Below are positions 27,801-42,800 of a stretch of DNA of 64,000 bases, piece after piece (position 1 is the first letter of the stretch; the number at the start of each line of letters is the position of its first letter). The stretch comes from Himantopus leucocephalus (lineage: Eukaryota > Chordata > Aves > Charadriiformes > Recurvirostridae). Under the pieces are notes generated by a model that had not been told where the DNA came from, made no database searches, and saw only the letters and a list, made by a program, of their open reading frames with translations. Where the stretch lies: assembly GCA_003993805.1 (NCBI GenBank), contig RSEF01000031.1, positions 58,422,681-58,486,680 of the forward strand, read 5' to 3'. The position numbers were made by a program, and so were the translations under genes.

Positions 27801-30800
27801 GAGAAGATTAATAGGAAATTCTGTAACTGCTAACTTGTGCACAGGCACATAGAAGAGGGCAGTGCATCCTTATGCTTCCAGATTTTCTAGAAGAGAGGCA
27901 CTTAAGAGGTTGCCTTGTTTTGCAGCCAGTTTCATGTCCAGTATTAGAGCCACTTGTGCCAAATTTGCTGTTCTGTATGCAACAAATTCCAGGTCACAGC
28001 AAAGCAGCTTGATTCCCTGGCTGTGACTCACCTTCCGCTACTAGACTATTATTTATTGCCTTGCAGCCTCCAGGCAGGACTGGCAGCCTGTTAGTACACT
28101 CAAGAATCTGTAGAAGCTTAACCTCGATAGTTCCAGCTGTTCCAAGATTAGGGAGGGAGAAAAGAGCGTCTGGGCAGCTAACACATTAATCTCATGTCTC
28201 CACCTTACCCCAGCAAGCTCACTCGCTCTCTTCTCCCTACCCCTCAGTAAACAGATTTGCTGCCAGTTAGTGGTGTCACACGATTTTGTGGAGTATTTCT
28301 TATCTTTGAGAGACCGAGCTATTATTCCACTGAGGGGCAAGTCCCAGAGAAGTTAAGGACTTAAAACAGCTCTCTACCCTGGAACAGCCCAATTGAATAC
28401 TTCTCACACAGTCTAGTCCTTGGTAAGGGGGGGAGAGCAGAGAAACTTGCCCCCCATCCCAGATGGGCAAGCTAAGGTATGCTAGCAGTATTGCTGTTTC
28501 CTGACAATTCACCTCCTACAGGCCTTTTTGAATTTCTTTATTGAAAAGAGTTGATGGTGGTGATCTCACAGGCTTCATACCTTTTCACCTCTTCTACAGC
28601 ACGAAAAACAGACTGCTGAAGATACGTATCTGCCTCTTCATATCACATAAGGTCATCAGACTGCCAGCTTCAGCGACAAAAAGGGGTGCAGTAGTTTAGC
28701 TAGTCTCATTAGCTAAACTTCACCTGCTGAAGGCTACGAAGACAGAGGCTAAAATCTGTAAGTGTGTGCTACTGAATGTTAGCACAAATAGTTTTAAAAT
28801 ACTCTTTAAAACCAGCTCAAAAGGCCACCTTGAAAACTGACTGAGTCTAGGACTTGAAGTACCTGTGTAGCTTTTCATAAGCCTCAGGTAGTCAGAAATC
28901 TAGATGTAATAATTGAGCAAACAGATGACATGTATTCCATTTATGCCACAACAAATATAGTCACGGTGCATATTCTCCTACAGGAGGCTACCAAAGCTCA
29001 CCTCCCAGGTGTGCCACCCAAGAAAAGTCTAAAGCTTCATAATCAGTCACGAATGGGAAGCTCTTCCCACTCCCCTAGAAGAAAACGAAGGACCATATTT
29101 AAATCTAAATACTGAAGAGAATGGAGTACTGTATTTAAATCTAAAGGGACATATCAGCAAAATATCACCCTTGGAAGACAGATAAAAAACTGTCCTTAAC
29201 AGGAGATTCTTGCTTACTACCTACGGGAATGAGATGTGTTGGCTGAGACTCTTCCAGCTTGTTTCTCAACCAGTCGAAGTCTTGGTACCGCCGGCGGACA
29301 GAATACTCTGGCAAATCAAACTCTGCTCGCGTGGTCTGGAAAAGAAGAACAGGATATGCTTAGTGTACACCAAAACCTCTCAGTTCAGAGCTTATCAGCA
29401 AATGCAGTACACCCATCACTGGTAAGGGTGAGGCCAGACAAACCTTGCACAGGGACTCCATCCCCAAAATTGTGTTTGCAGACAGCATGAGAGAAAGATC
29501 CTCTGGCCTTTCAAGCACTGGGAAAGTCAGCAATATGAAAAATGATTACCTGGAGATGATAGGTTCTTAAAATCTATTCATACTTCCTTACATGTTCTGT
29601 GCACATAAACTTTATGGGAGGAGTTTGTGGAGAGGAGAGTACTGTGCACCACGTTAATCTCTTGGCAGTTACAAGTTTGCGGGGAAGACGGCACGAAATC
29701 TTCATTCCAAGGACAAGACTATTTCAGCCATCAAGAATTAAAAGCAAAGATATCTAATGACTTGTTTATGCTATGAGGTGCATTAACTGTGGGTGGAAAA
29801 AAAATATTTCACCACTTCCCTGTATTCCAGAAGCGACAGGCTTATTAGACTCCTTCAAGGGTAAAAGATTAGAACATAAGCCATTGCTAGGTTTGCAAAG
29901 GACTGTTTTTATTGATTTCTGAGAGGAAGAAATGAATTTACAGTAAGTTTGTGTATGCCTGATTAGACATATCAGTACATTAAGTTAAATCTTTAAAGTT
30001 TTCATTCTTCAGGGCAAGAAGTTAAACTTGCCATTACAAGTTTGAGACAGAAGGTAAGTACACAAAGAAACTTCTGGCAAACGTTTTATCCAGTCCTCAA
30101 AAGGTCCATAGCCTGGAAGGCTGGCTGCATGGGGCTGCTTGGACAGCACGTATTGCAACTGCCTAAAATCACTAATGAAACGGTGTACCAGCTAGGAGTC
30201 TTTGCTAAAGAGCCTGGTATTGCGATAGCCCTGATTGGAAGGTAGACGGCCCTTATCATTACACACCACTGAGAAGCACAGCTCACAGAGAAGACTAGAG
30301 CGCTATAGTTAGTCACTTGCAGCATCAAGACTATCTTGCAATGAAGGTGATGCTGCAGCACCAGCACACCACATATCTACAGCTAGACATCAAAATCACT
30401 GCATTCTGGGGAACACACCAGCTCTCCCAGCTTTGACCTGGCCCTGAGTCCAGCACTAGGTTGCTTTTCCACTCCTAGCCACTACACAAACCTGCTAAAT
30501 TCCAGCAGAGATTTTGCATTTACTTCCAGACTGAGATCAACTGCCACAGATTTGGAGAGAGCCAAGTAGCAGCCTTTAAATGCATGGATATCTCTTCACT
30601 TGCTCTCTGGCTGGCTCCAGCTCTTCAGGGACTGCCCATTACTCCCACCAATCCCCACTGGGGATCTCGTACAAGTTCTATGCCAGAAATCTCTTCCTAG
30701 GGGGAAACCAGCAGCCTTAACACACTATCATCAGAACAGAAGCTCTAGTATACTATAAACAGCATGCTAGTGTGACATTACATATGAAATGGTTTGATTT

Positions 30801-33800
30801 CAAGAAAAAGAAGGTATAGAGAGACAGAAAAGAAGAAATCAAGCTCACCTCCTCCCTCCTTTGACCTGCTAGCTATGGTAAGAGATACACACTTTAGTCC
30901 ACAGACTAACATAATGAATGCTCACCAATGGAGCAGTTCTGTTTGTAGGTAAGGAACTACAAAGACCCAGATATCCACTGCAGCTTTGTGCTTTACTCAG
31001 CTACACCTCAGGGTAACAACAGCTTATTTAACGTGCAGAGTGCCACACTATAAGTGAAACTTCTGAGACTTCATATGAACCATTTTCACTTGTTTTGAGT
31101 ACGAGACTGAACAGCATTACACTAGAACAAGATAATACACGCATGTGTAGACAGCACTCATCAGCCAGCGGTACTGACTGTGTTGTTCTGTTAATAGGGC
31201 AGCTATACCTGAGCCTTGCAGGAGATGACCTGAAATGGGGGAAAAAAAAAAGTAATGATTTAGTAGCAGGGATAGCTTTTGTGAACTGGCTGTCACTGAG
31301 CAAAGGCTTCTTAACACAGATCAGACAGCGAGTGAGTGAGAGTAATCAGGACATACACACACTACATCCTGCAGCATGAGGATGAAGGTAAAGGCTTGCA
31401 TCTGTTAGTGCCCAGAACCTTATTAACCACTATTCTGCTAACAATTAAGGAAAACTGTACAGATACGATTTAGTCCAGAAATAGGAAAGCAGGATAAGTC
31501 CCAGTGCACAAATTTTACAGTCGTTATCGCTCATCTCTAGCAAACTGCTCCTGCTGCCTTTGCATCACAAAGCAGATTTGCAGAGTTCTCCATATATCAG
31601 GTTTTGTTCCTCAGAGGGAGGCAGATGAAAATACATCAGTCATCAGCATTTCACTGTTTGCTGTACAGGCTGTCAAATCTAGACAGCAAATAAGCTCTTC
31701 AAGACTATTTGGACAGAACAAAAGGGCTCTTCAAGGTTTTAATGACACTTCAATAATGCTGAAAGAATTTGGATCTCAGATCAAACTGTTCATTAGCTTA
31801 GCATGAGTTATTTTTTCCAGACTGCACACAAAAAGGAAGCGGGTCTTGCCACCGTCCAGGGACAGTAAGTGAAATGTCCATGTTTTTGACAAAGTTGAAT
31901 TCCTCCTGCTTTCTCAGTAAGATGCATAAATCTCATCTTGCAAGGAAACAGGTGTCTCCCAAAGGAAGCTTAGAAACTTATGTGGCAGATCTCAACCTCC
32001 CAAAAATAATGTGCAAGACATTTCCAGGGATTTATTGAAGACTCCAGCACAGTTCCACTAAGTTAGCACTGCAGTATTCTGGGCTCAGTTTTACTTGCTG
32101 GAAAGCAGGCAAGGTTACAGACACTTTTACCTCTGTTATTGGAATAGTTTTCACTTGAGGCAATATTAAGGCAAGCACCAAGTCTTGGACTTGTGTAAGA
32201 TTCTTGTCTTTCTTGAGAGGAGTTAGAAGCCAAACCTAAAGCCAGCCTGTGATGACTATGTGAAACTATTTTTGTACCCTAGTTCTAGCCTTTTACTTGC
32301 TACACCTGATTGTGGATTCCCCTCCACGTTACTATTTAAGTGCCGGGTAAAATCTTCAACTAGGAAAAGAGGAGAATGGCAGAGGGGGGAAGGGAGCAAG
32401 GTCAGCGTTCTTAGCAGTTCATGGTTTCATTTGCCTCAAATAGTTTAGCCCGTTTGAAAAAGATCATAGCACTTCAACCTCCTCCTCTCTAGTGATCAAG
32501 CTGTTTCATGTGCTCAGGTAAGCTACCCAATAGACGCACTGGAAGCAGAAGAACAGGGGAAAAAAAAACCACAAGACCTCCACTTCAGTATTGACTAGTG
32601 TAAAAGCGTCTCCCTTCAAGCCTGCAGAGCAACTGTGTGACTCTGAGGAATGGCACACAGCTGTTCAGAACTCCATGGGGAAAGGCACATAAGGCCTTGC
32701 TATCGTAGAAAGTACAATAAAAGTCAAGTTAGAAGTATGCTTACTTATGTCTCCCTCAGGAGAGATGACTACATAACATAAGGGTAAGCTTTATTTTCCC
32801 CCTTCCTCCTCAGAAAGGTCTGCTTGATAAAACCCCTCTAGAGTGCATATCAGTCTATCTATAACACCCAAGACACTTCAATCATCACAGCCACGACCAA
32901 TTAAGTTTCAGCACAAGTTTCACCCACCTTTTTGGTTTCACTAGCCTCCCCGTATGAGAAAACCACTGTTAGCAAGAGGAAAACAGAATCAAGAGAGCCA
33001 GGTCTAAATCACTGTCCCCATTTTTTTGGGGATTCCCATTATGTTCTTTACATGTGTTCATCCAGAAGACAGGCTGAGGAATGCTACCTAGCTCTTACTA
33101 TGAAGCTGTGAAAGCAGGGGAACAAGCAGGGCCAAGTAAACTCTAAGCTTTCTTCTCAGCTTCCCTGCAAGCCATTGTTTTGGACCAAATGTTTTGTACC
33201 CTTCCTCAGCCGCCACCACCTGCTGACAAAGGTATTGGTAGACGAGAAGTCTGTGGCATACTGCAAGACTTCTTTTTTTCTGTTAGGATGAAGGACCTTT
33301 CTAAAGAAAGAAAAAAAATCCCACACAACACAGAAACAAGACTGTGGTCAGGTTACACTCCTCCCTACAGTGGTGTCCAGTCACAGCCACAAGCACACGT
33401 TATAGCACTAGCAATTGCATTCCCCGTTTCCACCTAGTGATGCTGCTTTTCACACCAAGGAAGTCTTCAGTGTAACTCATTTAGCACCTATGTTTATCCA
33501 AACCATTCAGGCTCCAGTAGCATTCTTCAGTGGAGAAAGGAAAAAAGCAGCCACCCCTGCCTCTTCATCCAGAGCCACCACAGAGACCCTTTCAGCCCTT
33601 CACAGGTCTCAAACCCCTTTCATGCAAGGCTGCAAGGGAGATGGTGGGAAGGTATGACCTTACACTGATGACAGAAGCAAGGTCTGCTATAGAACTCTGA
33701 TCTGCAACCTGGAGGTGCAAGCATCAACACTCACCTTGTCACTGTCTAGGAATTATTCCTATGCAACTTTTTGGCCATGTTTAATTACTGCTTTCAGCTA

Positions 33801-36800
33801 CAATGGCTGATTGGGCAATTAGCTTGGCATTAAAGAGGCCTTGTCTGTATGGCAAGAATGAATCAGACCATTAATACTGCTAGTCTTCCAAACAGCCTTT
33901 TTTTAAACAACGGTAGATAGTGCTACAGATACTGACCCTAGAGGTTAGACAGAAGTTTACAAGAATAATAAACTCAAAGAGGTGAGGCTTTCATGGTGAC
34001 TGATAACAATAAACTATGCACTGTTTCAAAATAGTGTTGTAATGCTATGATATAATGGATTTATGTGCTACGGTGAGATCCCAAACAAAACAAGTATTAA
34101 CAGACAGGTAGGTAGAGATGCAAAATCAGAAGTACAGGATGAGGGGTTTTCAATTTTAAAAAAAGATGCTGTTGGGTAATACATCTGATCTAAATACAGT
34201 AAATACCTTGCCCATGTTCCAGAGTTCTACTTTAAGAAGGAAGGGAACCCTTGTACGAACACAGGTTTCCAAGAAGAGGAACATTATTATGGTTCCACTG
34301 CATAGAGATATTTTATCTTGACAGAATAATCGGATCTTAATTTAAGAGAGTAACAACTTCAGCCAATTTTAGCCACTTGCCTGTGGAAAGCTGCGTCTCC
34401 TTTTGTGCTTCCTATTCCTTCTGATCGTGTAACAGCTGAAGGCTAAGTTGCTCCAAGTAGAAAAGTTTCCTACAATACTTCTCAGCATTTTCTAGTAGTT
34501 AACATACAGCATTTCTTGGAAGATTAAGATACTTAGAACAATAAGTAACGACAGACCTATGATAAAAGTGTGCAGCAAGAAGTAGCTACTGTTTTAGAGA
34601 AACCACATTTTATCCCGTGCAGCCTGGAAGTGGAACTTTGGAGTAGATGTTTGGGGGGGTGTGGGGGGAAGAAAAGTATCTGTGGCCTGTAAAGGCTTCC
34701 TTATCTCAAAGGAAAATTTTGTTTCCAGTACATAGTGCCATTGAAGTAGGCCAAAGGAATGCTAATCTTTTTGCACAAGTGGATCAAGTATATTCCTAGT
34801 GAAGTCAGTGAACACTTTTTCCCTTAGGTAACTACGAGTGCCCAAAACACATGTCAACATCACCTAGGAGCTGTAGCTAATGAGAATGAGCTAGTTAACA
34901 GAAATCAACGTTCCAGTTGTTAGTGCAGTGGACTTTTCAGATCACTTTTCCTATTAATGTAATTAGACTGCATTAATGCTTGAACTACAACACATGCTGA
35001 AAAAATCTCTAGCATATTTCTTTTGGTAGGCAGTAGCATTCTTAGGCTACTTAGTTTTAGCAGCAGCTACACAGCCTTCTGTACCAACAACTGCACAGAA
35101 GCTAATTTACAGTTGAGGATTGAGATTATGATTTAGGTAAGTGGCTGAGAGAGGAAGTATGGTAAACACTTAAAGCAGCAAGCTTAAAGCATTTCAGAAA
35201 AGGACAGACAAAATGCGAGATGCTTAACAGTGAATCAAGAACAAGGCACATTCCCCTTCAGCAGAGGTAACTCAAACCAAATGGGTGTCAGATTACTTTA
35301 TATGAACAAACTTTGAAGTTAATGAAAGAAACTGGCCTTGCAAGTCTACAAACAGTTGTGTTTAAGAGAGACAAAAATCTAAGCTGACACGTTAAAAGTT
35401 TTGCATAGTTTCACATACTGAAGTAGTAACAGTTCTGCTAAGAGAAGTCACACCTTCACCACATTCACAAGGTACTGAAAGGTACTAAGTTCTTGTCTTC
35501 AAGATAAGGAAATACAATACAAGGCACAGACGTGCAGAACATGTCCTAACAAAACTCCCCAAAGAAAAAAGTATTAGGACAGCAGAATGTTACTTGGTAC
35601 CTTTGTTGTAACCCTGTAAGTGATATACGTCTCCATTGTGCACACGTGTTTTTTGGGATCATCAACAGTAACAAACAGGTCTCTAGTTTCCCCATCCAAG
35701 TCATCATCCAGCTGCAGTCTGTTGAGAAGAGATGAGGAGGAGGCTGGGCTAGAAGTGTCCACAGGTGTGCCGTTGGGTAGACTGAGATCCTGTATTGGAG
35801 AGGAAAAATCAGCAAGTTTTTAATAAGCAAACAGATTCACCGTAAAGCACAGTATTCTCAAAGATGCCACTGACAAGCTTCACTGATATATTACAAGGGC
35901 TATTTCTTTCAGCAGCTCCAAGGATCGCCCTTTTCCAGGACACCTGGGCAAACCCCTAAGGTCTGGGCTTTGAGCATCAAGTTGTTCCACTGTTGCACAA
36001 GTTGAAGAGAAAGCTCGTTCCCACCATACCTCCCCTTAGTATGATGCAACCTGATTTCTATTCATGAGGAAGTAGAAGTATTGCTGAGCCAACTTAGACT
36101 CTGAAAACAAAACAGCTAGGCAAATCAGGAGACCTACTTATACGACAGGCTTCAGGCAAAGTGGCAACAGTTCAGTTGACTGGAATGCAGTCAGCCTTTG
36201 CCTCTGGAGACTCCCATAGTAGAGGAAGAAGGGCAAACTTGTATCAGAGGCTTCCTATTCAGTACATTAACTTCTAAACATGTTCACAGCAGTCAGAGAC
36301 TGAATTGCCATCACTGTACTACAGGACAGTCACAAATCATACACTCCAGCACCAGTGTCTACACACACCTCCCTTTTGGAGTTCTAAGGCAAATCAAAAC
36401 ACTGTGTTTTGCTTGGAGAGGTCCTCATTCCCATCCTCCAAACTCCAAGAGTATGATCCAGTGCCTAGCGAAGACAGAGGCTAAAAGAACCAGCAAGTGT
36501 CTATTTTAGGAAGAGACTCACAAGGGTTTGGGAAGGCTGCAATTCCTTGAAATTGACTCAGCAGCAGGGGAAAAAAAATAAAAAACAACACAACTTCATA
36601 GCCAACTTGGTACATTCCCACACCTTCAAGTCTCACACTTTGACGTACACCAACTACACCATACAGCTAGCGGTTACGCCACTTTGCATAAATATCACAG
36701 CAACTTCACATGTGTTCTCTGCTCTGGTTTTGTGGCAGAGGGAGCTGACAGCATATGACAATTTGTACAATGTGTAGGAAAATCTGACAACAGTATTAGA

Positions 36801-39800
36801 AAGTCCCAAAGATCCATGGCCCTTCTTTTCAGAAAAGGGGGAGGAAGTTTTTTGTTTGTTTGTTTTAACTAGTAGCATAAGAACAGGTTTATGTTTCCCT
36901 TATAAGGACAAAGGTTACCCTGGTTGCTAGACAGAGAAACATCACTACAGCTAAGGAGCACATTAACTAGAAGTGTTTTAGTTTTAGAAATACTGCTTAG
37001 CCCTAGCTTCACAGAGTCTTTAAGTGGACAAGTGAAACGTGTAATCTTAGCAAAGCAATCCTGTTTGGGTAAGATCCTCTTTGTCCATCAGTATTGCTTA
37101 TGCAATTGTGGTTTATGTTCCAGCTGGACACGGGTAGTCCCTGTCTTCAAAAGAAGTCCTCCTTTGTTCAAGGGTTCAGAATTACAGGCAAGAAATTCAA
37201 CTGAAACCCACTTACGAAGGTCTACCTTTGACAATGGCTAAGAACAGGGCTAAGTTCCTACCAGTCACAAACCCATCACATGAGTACTGGGACTTTATAG
37301 ACAGCCCTCTGCCTGTTGCAGTCCTGCAGAACTGTGGTAGTACTGCTCTTCACCCTGAGGGCTGCCTCATGGAGTAGGGAGAATAATGCTTTAGCCTAGA
37401 CATTCTGGGAAAGGGGTGATCTTAGCTATTGTCTACTAACAGAGAGGTTAGATGCATTCTCCCAGCTAATGCTCAGAAGTGGTTGCCAACAGATGAGAGA
37501 TTTCGGATTTAACTGGCAAGTGAGCAAGGATTGGAAGGTAGGCGCTCAAATGTTCTCTTAAGAGGGCAAAAGAGCAGGATGAGCATGGCACAGCTTGCCA
37601 GCTCATACGTGAGTTAGACAGCTTGAACTACACAAGCATCTGGCTCAGACTCAACATGGCAGGAGCGTGTACAACAGGAAGAAGCAATGCTACAATAACT
37701 CAGCAGATAAGGAGTTCTGTTGCTGTTACACAAACAGAGTAAGCAGAAAACAGGATAAGATTAGCAACAGGAGATGGCTTCAGAAAATCTGCAGTTCAGC
37801 TAGACAGGAGTCTTTGGCTGAGCAGAGTAAAGAGCAAAGCAAACCCTGGGACACCGCAGCAGCTGTAGACAAATCTGTTCCTGTTTCCAAAAGGAAAAGA
37901 CAGCTCTTCATTACCCATGTGCAATAAGCATTAGTATAAGACAAGTCGTGCCAGAACTACAGCCAGTCAAATTCTAAGCTTCCAGTGTGGAAATGAATTA
38001 ACTTGCGGAAACAGTTTAAGCCTGGTTGCACAGGAGATCTCAAAAGCTTGTAACAAAACCCTTCCAAAAGGGAACTTAAAGAATATGATGGAATCTGTTT
38101 AAAATACGAAAACTCTGCATCAAGGTGTCAGAACAACTGCAGGAAGGACCAAAGACGCAGCTTGCAGTCACTTGCATGAACGTTCCTCACCAATTCTGCT
38201 GGGAGATAACAACATCATACTAGCACATACTGCACCTTTCAAGCAGGGCAGAGGTTTGTGAAGGCTGGAATCCACTTCAATCTACTTGAGCGCGTTCTTG
38301 CGGTCATGGGTACTGTGGAATGTCTCAGGTCTTAAAATAAAGGCTGTAATAGTTTTACCTGAGCTCAGCCTTGGATGAAACACCCCAGATCTAGATCAAG
38401 CAAAGCTTCTAGACCAACTCAGGTTAAGAGCAGGAGGGCTGCTGGCTGTGGTGGGCAGAAAAGACAGAGGATGTGTACACTGAAAGTACTACTGTGCTAT
38501 ACAGCCTCATCTGCGATTGCAGAACCCTCCCCTGGCAGTCACAGCTGGCATCACGCCCTGCTACTTGGCTAGTTCTCAGTAGTTGAAGGCCAAGTGAGAA
38601 GCTAACTATTTGTCCTTCTTAATGGGTGGAGCCTCCTAGCTAACTGCACAAGGAACAATGCTTAATGACTGCTGAACCTTCGTTTAACAGGAGGCAGGAT
38701 CAGTTTGCCGAAGCCTTATGCTATTGCTAGAAAGAGGCAGGCTTCGAAGCGTCACAGCAGATGGCCTAGCAATCTAAGGCTTCTCAGGCTGTAATCCTTT
38801 CAGCAGAGCACCTCCTCATCATGTTAACTGGTGCTGGCTTTCTTCCACGGGACTTGGATTTTTTGCAGTTCGGGAAGCAAGACTGCATCATGTGTTCTAG
38901 TCTGCTCTTACCACAGAAAGAGGAGCATGTCCTGCGTAGCCTAGCAGGAAAGGAGATCTGCAGCCATCTGCATTTCTGCTTGTCAGGGTACTTATCATAC
39001 TCACAAGCATTTGAAATACTGACTAGTATTAATTGTTTTATATGACGAAGAGTCTGACTTCAGTGCCAGGGACTCACGCATCAGCTTCATCTTTAGCGCA
39101 CCAAGTAGCTGCTCATCCGCTGCTTTAAGTACCTATCTGCATTACCAGAGATCAGCACAGTCCAGGTCCCAGCAGGTACCGACTGCTCACAAAGCTTTTC
39201 GCAGAAAGAAAAGCTTTTTTGTCACATCACCTGTTACACAGTACAGTCAGCCTGCCATGATCCTGAACGGTCCCACAGTGGGGAGGAGGGGAGGCTGCTT
39301 CTAGTAGCCAGGCAGACAGAATGGAGGACAGGTTCTGCCAAGGCATTCTTCAAGTCTTATTAAGAGTATCCATGAAGACCTCCTCAAGTTTCAAAGTTTT
39401 TTCTAAAGTAAAGAGCAAGGATCCTTAGCCTCTGTCCCTCACCTCCTCAGGCCAGTCTCATAGTTTTGTCACCTGCTGAAGCAGGTCAGGTGAAGGTCTA
39501 GCAAAGTCTGGATCACAACCTATGGCAGAAATAGTACCACATTCAGACCTTCAGGTTTGTGATCTACTGGTTAAGTACTAGGCTTTTGTGCACAGCTGTA
39601 CAACCACCTACAGGCAGACTCTTCACCCATTCCTATGGAGTTTGTAGGATTCCTCAAGACACCCAGATTTATGGGTATGTGAGATCAAATGACTCTAGCA
39701 GCACACATTTGGTATCCTGCAGTGCAGGGCAAGTAGGAACCAACCGCCTGTGTTGGAAATGCATGAGCCCTGCCAACTATGCAGGCTGCTATCTCCTAAG

Positions 39801-42800
39801 AAAGCAGCTTCACATTTGTTTGTTGTATTATGCAGTCCAAACACCTTGACTAGTTACCCTGCCCAGAAACAGATACTAAATCTATCAAGAAGTTCATTTC
39901 ACCCAAATTTAAAATTCAGCTGAATTTCATAAACTTGAAGTCTGCATGTAAGATGCAAAATGAGTTGGGAAGTTTCCAGCTGATGTCATCTACTCCCTCC
40001 TTCATTCTCCCAGGAGATTTTCCAAGACTCTGGATTTACAGAGCAGCTTGGATCCACATAAAGTAAAACCTCAGGAGCTTGGTATTCAGTTTTCTGGACG
40101 GCAGCCTCCCCCAACAGAGGAGTACACAGCAGAGAAGGCATCCAGGATTCAACCCTTGAAGGCTAAAAAAGGGTCTAAAATTCCACAGGTATTGGCTTTT
40201 TGTCAAGTGAGTATCATGCAGTCTCCTGTCAAGTTAAATGCAGCTAGTCAATACTGCAGCTTCTACAAATTTAATGTTAGTTTTCATATATCCTGCCTTA
40301 GCAAGCGTACAGCTTAACCAGACAGCTTTGCCATCTAAGCAGCAGTCCATGAAGGAAGTGGAAGAGGTGGTTGAGCTAGGTCTTCCAAGCACAGATAAGC
40401 TCATCTCTGGAAAGGGTTAGCCTGAAACCACCTAAGCAAGCAGACTGCTCTCATTCAACAAGTATTAAATGACAATAAGAGACATTTAGAAATGTTGCTC
40501 TTTAGAGGCAAGTGGTGTACTTAACCCCAAACACCCCTGCCTCACTCAGGGACCTTACAGCCAGGCCTGTACTATTCCTAGAGTCTCACTGCTTCACTTC
40601 TGAAATTCAGAGTGCTATACCTTTCTCCTTGTGTTTCAAGGCGTTCTGTTGCTTTTGCCATCCATTTCCCAGAGAGACAGCACCACAGATACAGCCATGT
40701 CAAGGGGACAACAATTCCACACAACAATTGTAGCTGGTTTCTGGAACAGTCTTACCTTCAGTACACAAAAATAAGCCATAGCAGAATTGCTGCTGGTGAC
40801 TGGAAAACTAAAACAGTTTAGATGTAAATATTCCCAAGAACACTATAAAAGCTTGCATTAACTTGGCTTTCTCAAATCTGCTCATAGCACTAGTCTCATC
40901 CCACCAAGTTTTGAAAGCAGGTATTTTTTGTTTCTGGAGTTCTCTGCCACTGGCCTGTACAGGTCAGCTCTGCGCAGAAAGAGAAAGCACCTTCCATCCT
41001 CCAGCCCATCCAGATCAGTTCATCTGTCACTGACAGCATAGTATCCTATTAGAAGATCTCACTGAGCATCTGTGTAGTGATATCCTAGTCTGCACAAGAC
41101 TATTATCCAACATCAGCTGCAGACAAAAAACTAAACTTCTCTTCATATGGAGAACAAGGGAAGAAAAAGCATTTGCTTTCCCTTTATATATATGTTCAGT
41201 TTCATTCTCTACCAGGCATCAGCATCATACTTTGTTTACTACAGGTCACCTTTGTTTCCCCACACACATCTAAGGTAGATATAAGATACTCCATGTCCCC
41301 TCTTCTTGCGCTTGTCTTTGGGCAGCTACTTTAAGGCAAGAGTGACCAAACTGGGGATCCAGACTGAAGAGAAGGGAGAACGCTCTGAACACAGTAGGGG
41401 AAAGAGGACAAGGCGGCAGTCTTGTTCTACAAGGTTTAAAAAAAAACAAAAAAAAAACACAACAGAAAAAAACCCATAGTTAAACTCCAAAAACCCTATT
41501 TGATCCCATGATGGAGTACCACATTTCTACAGCGATCCACAAACAAGACAGTGCAAAGTTGTAGTTTGACAAGAGCTGTGAGAATCAGCTTCTAAGGCTG
41601 GATCTACCCATCCTGGGAAAGGGTAAGTGGTTACATGTACACCAGCCCCTGGCATCCTTCTCCAGTAATAGGAAGGAGAGTACAGTATGTGTGGGTGTAC
41701 TCACAAGGAACATGATTATACCCGCAGAAGTGGTCAGTGTTTTCTACTATATTAATCATCTAGAATCAGACTGCAAGGTTGAGGCTATTTTAAGAGCAAT
41801 ACAAACTAAGCTCAAATCAGAAGCAATTCTTCTTTCTCTTACCTGGAAATGTGTCAGCAGAGGAGGGACCGTGCTGGGCGTTGAAGACAAAAGCCCAGAT
41901 TTTCACTTCCTAGCCCTGGTGGGTATTAGGCAGTAAGTCTGTGGGCCCTGCAGTGTTGGATGTAAAGCCCCTAACTCTAATGGGGCATGCATACCACACC
42001 TGGTCCAAGCCTCGCTGCTACAGTTCCAGTGGCACCACTGGTATTCTGCCCATCTAACCAAAAAGCCACTAGATAAAGACTGGATCAATTTGCCCTCGGG
42101 ATATTTTACATAGGTGTCAGAGTACAGCATGCTGCCAAGCCATGAGTCTGATGACTTTGTTCTGGAGTTTATCACTCGAACTAATGTTTCTGCTCTGTAG
42201 GTCAGAGTTGCCTGGAGAAAGATTCCTCAGTTTCCCTGAAAAAATAAGAATTACACACGCAGCAGCTGATCATAACGGCATGCAGTTTGGCACCGCTCAA
42301 GACCTGAGAGCATTCTTGTTTACAAAGGTATCATACTTGGAGTTGTGTTTCTTTGCACTTTGGCTGGACAGAGAAACACTGGAACAAGCTTCACAGAGAC
42401 ACTACATGATTGACATGAGCACTTTCCAGATGGTCTCATGCAGGTCATGCGATTCCCACCTCTTTGCTGAGGCTAACAGCCAGGTTTTATAGGATGGATT
42501 ATTTTACTTTGTGGTTTATTTTCCCATAAGTCACCACAGTTAAGCTAACCAGACCAAGAATGTGGATGTAGAAGCACTTCCTGCAAGAAGCCTTTTCAGC
42601 AAGAGCAATATGCCATCTCCTACCCCTGCTGCTGAAGTCTTCAGGGACTCAGCCACAATACGGCTCAGTTTCAGCCTTCCTGTACATGGGGATAAAGGGG
42701 GGGTGTCACAAGAAGGTATCAAGTACCACATCAGACCATCTGTTCATACAGTCTGGCTATATGTCTGTTTTCTCACAGAGTCCTTAAGAGGGTGGCCTCT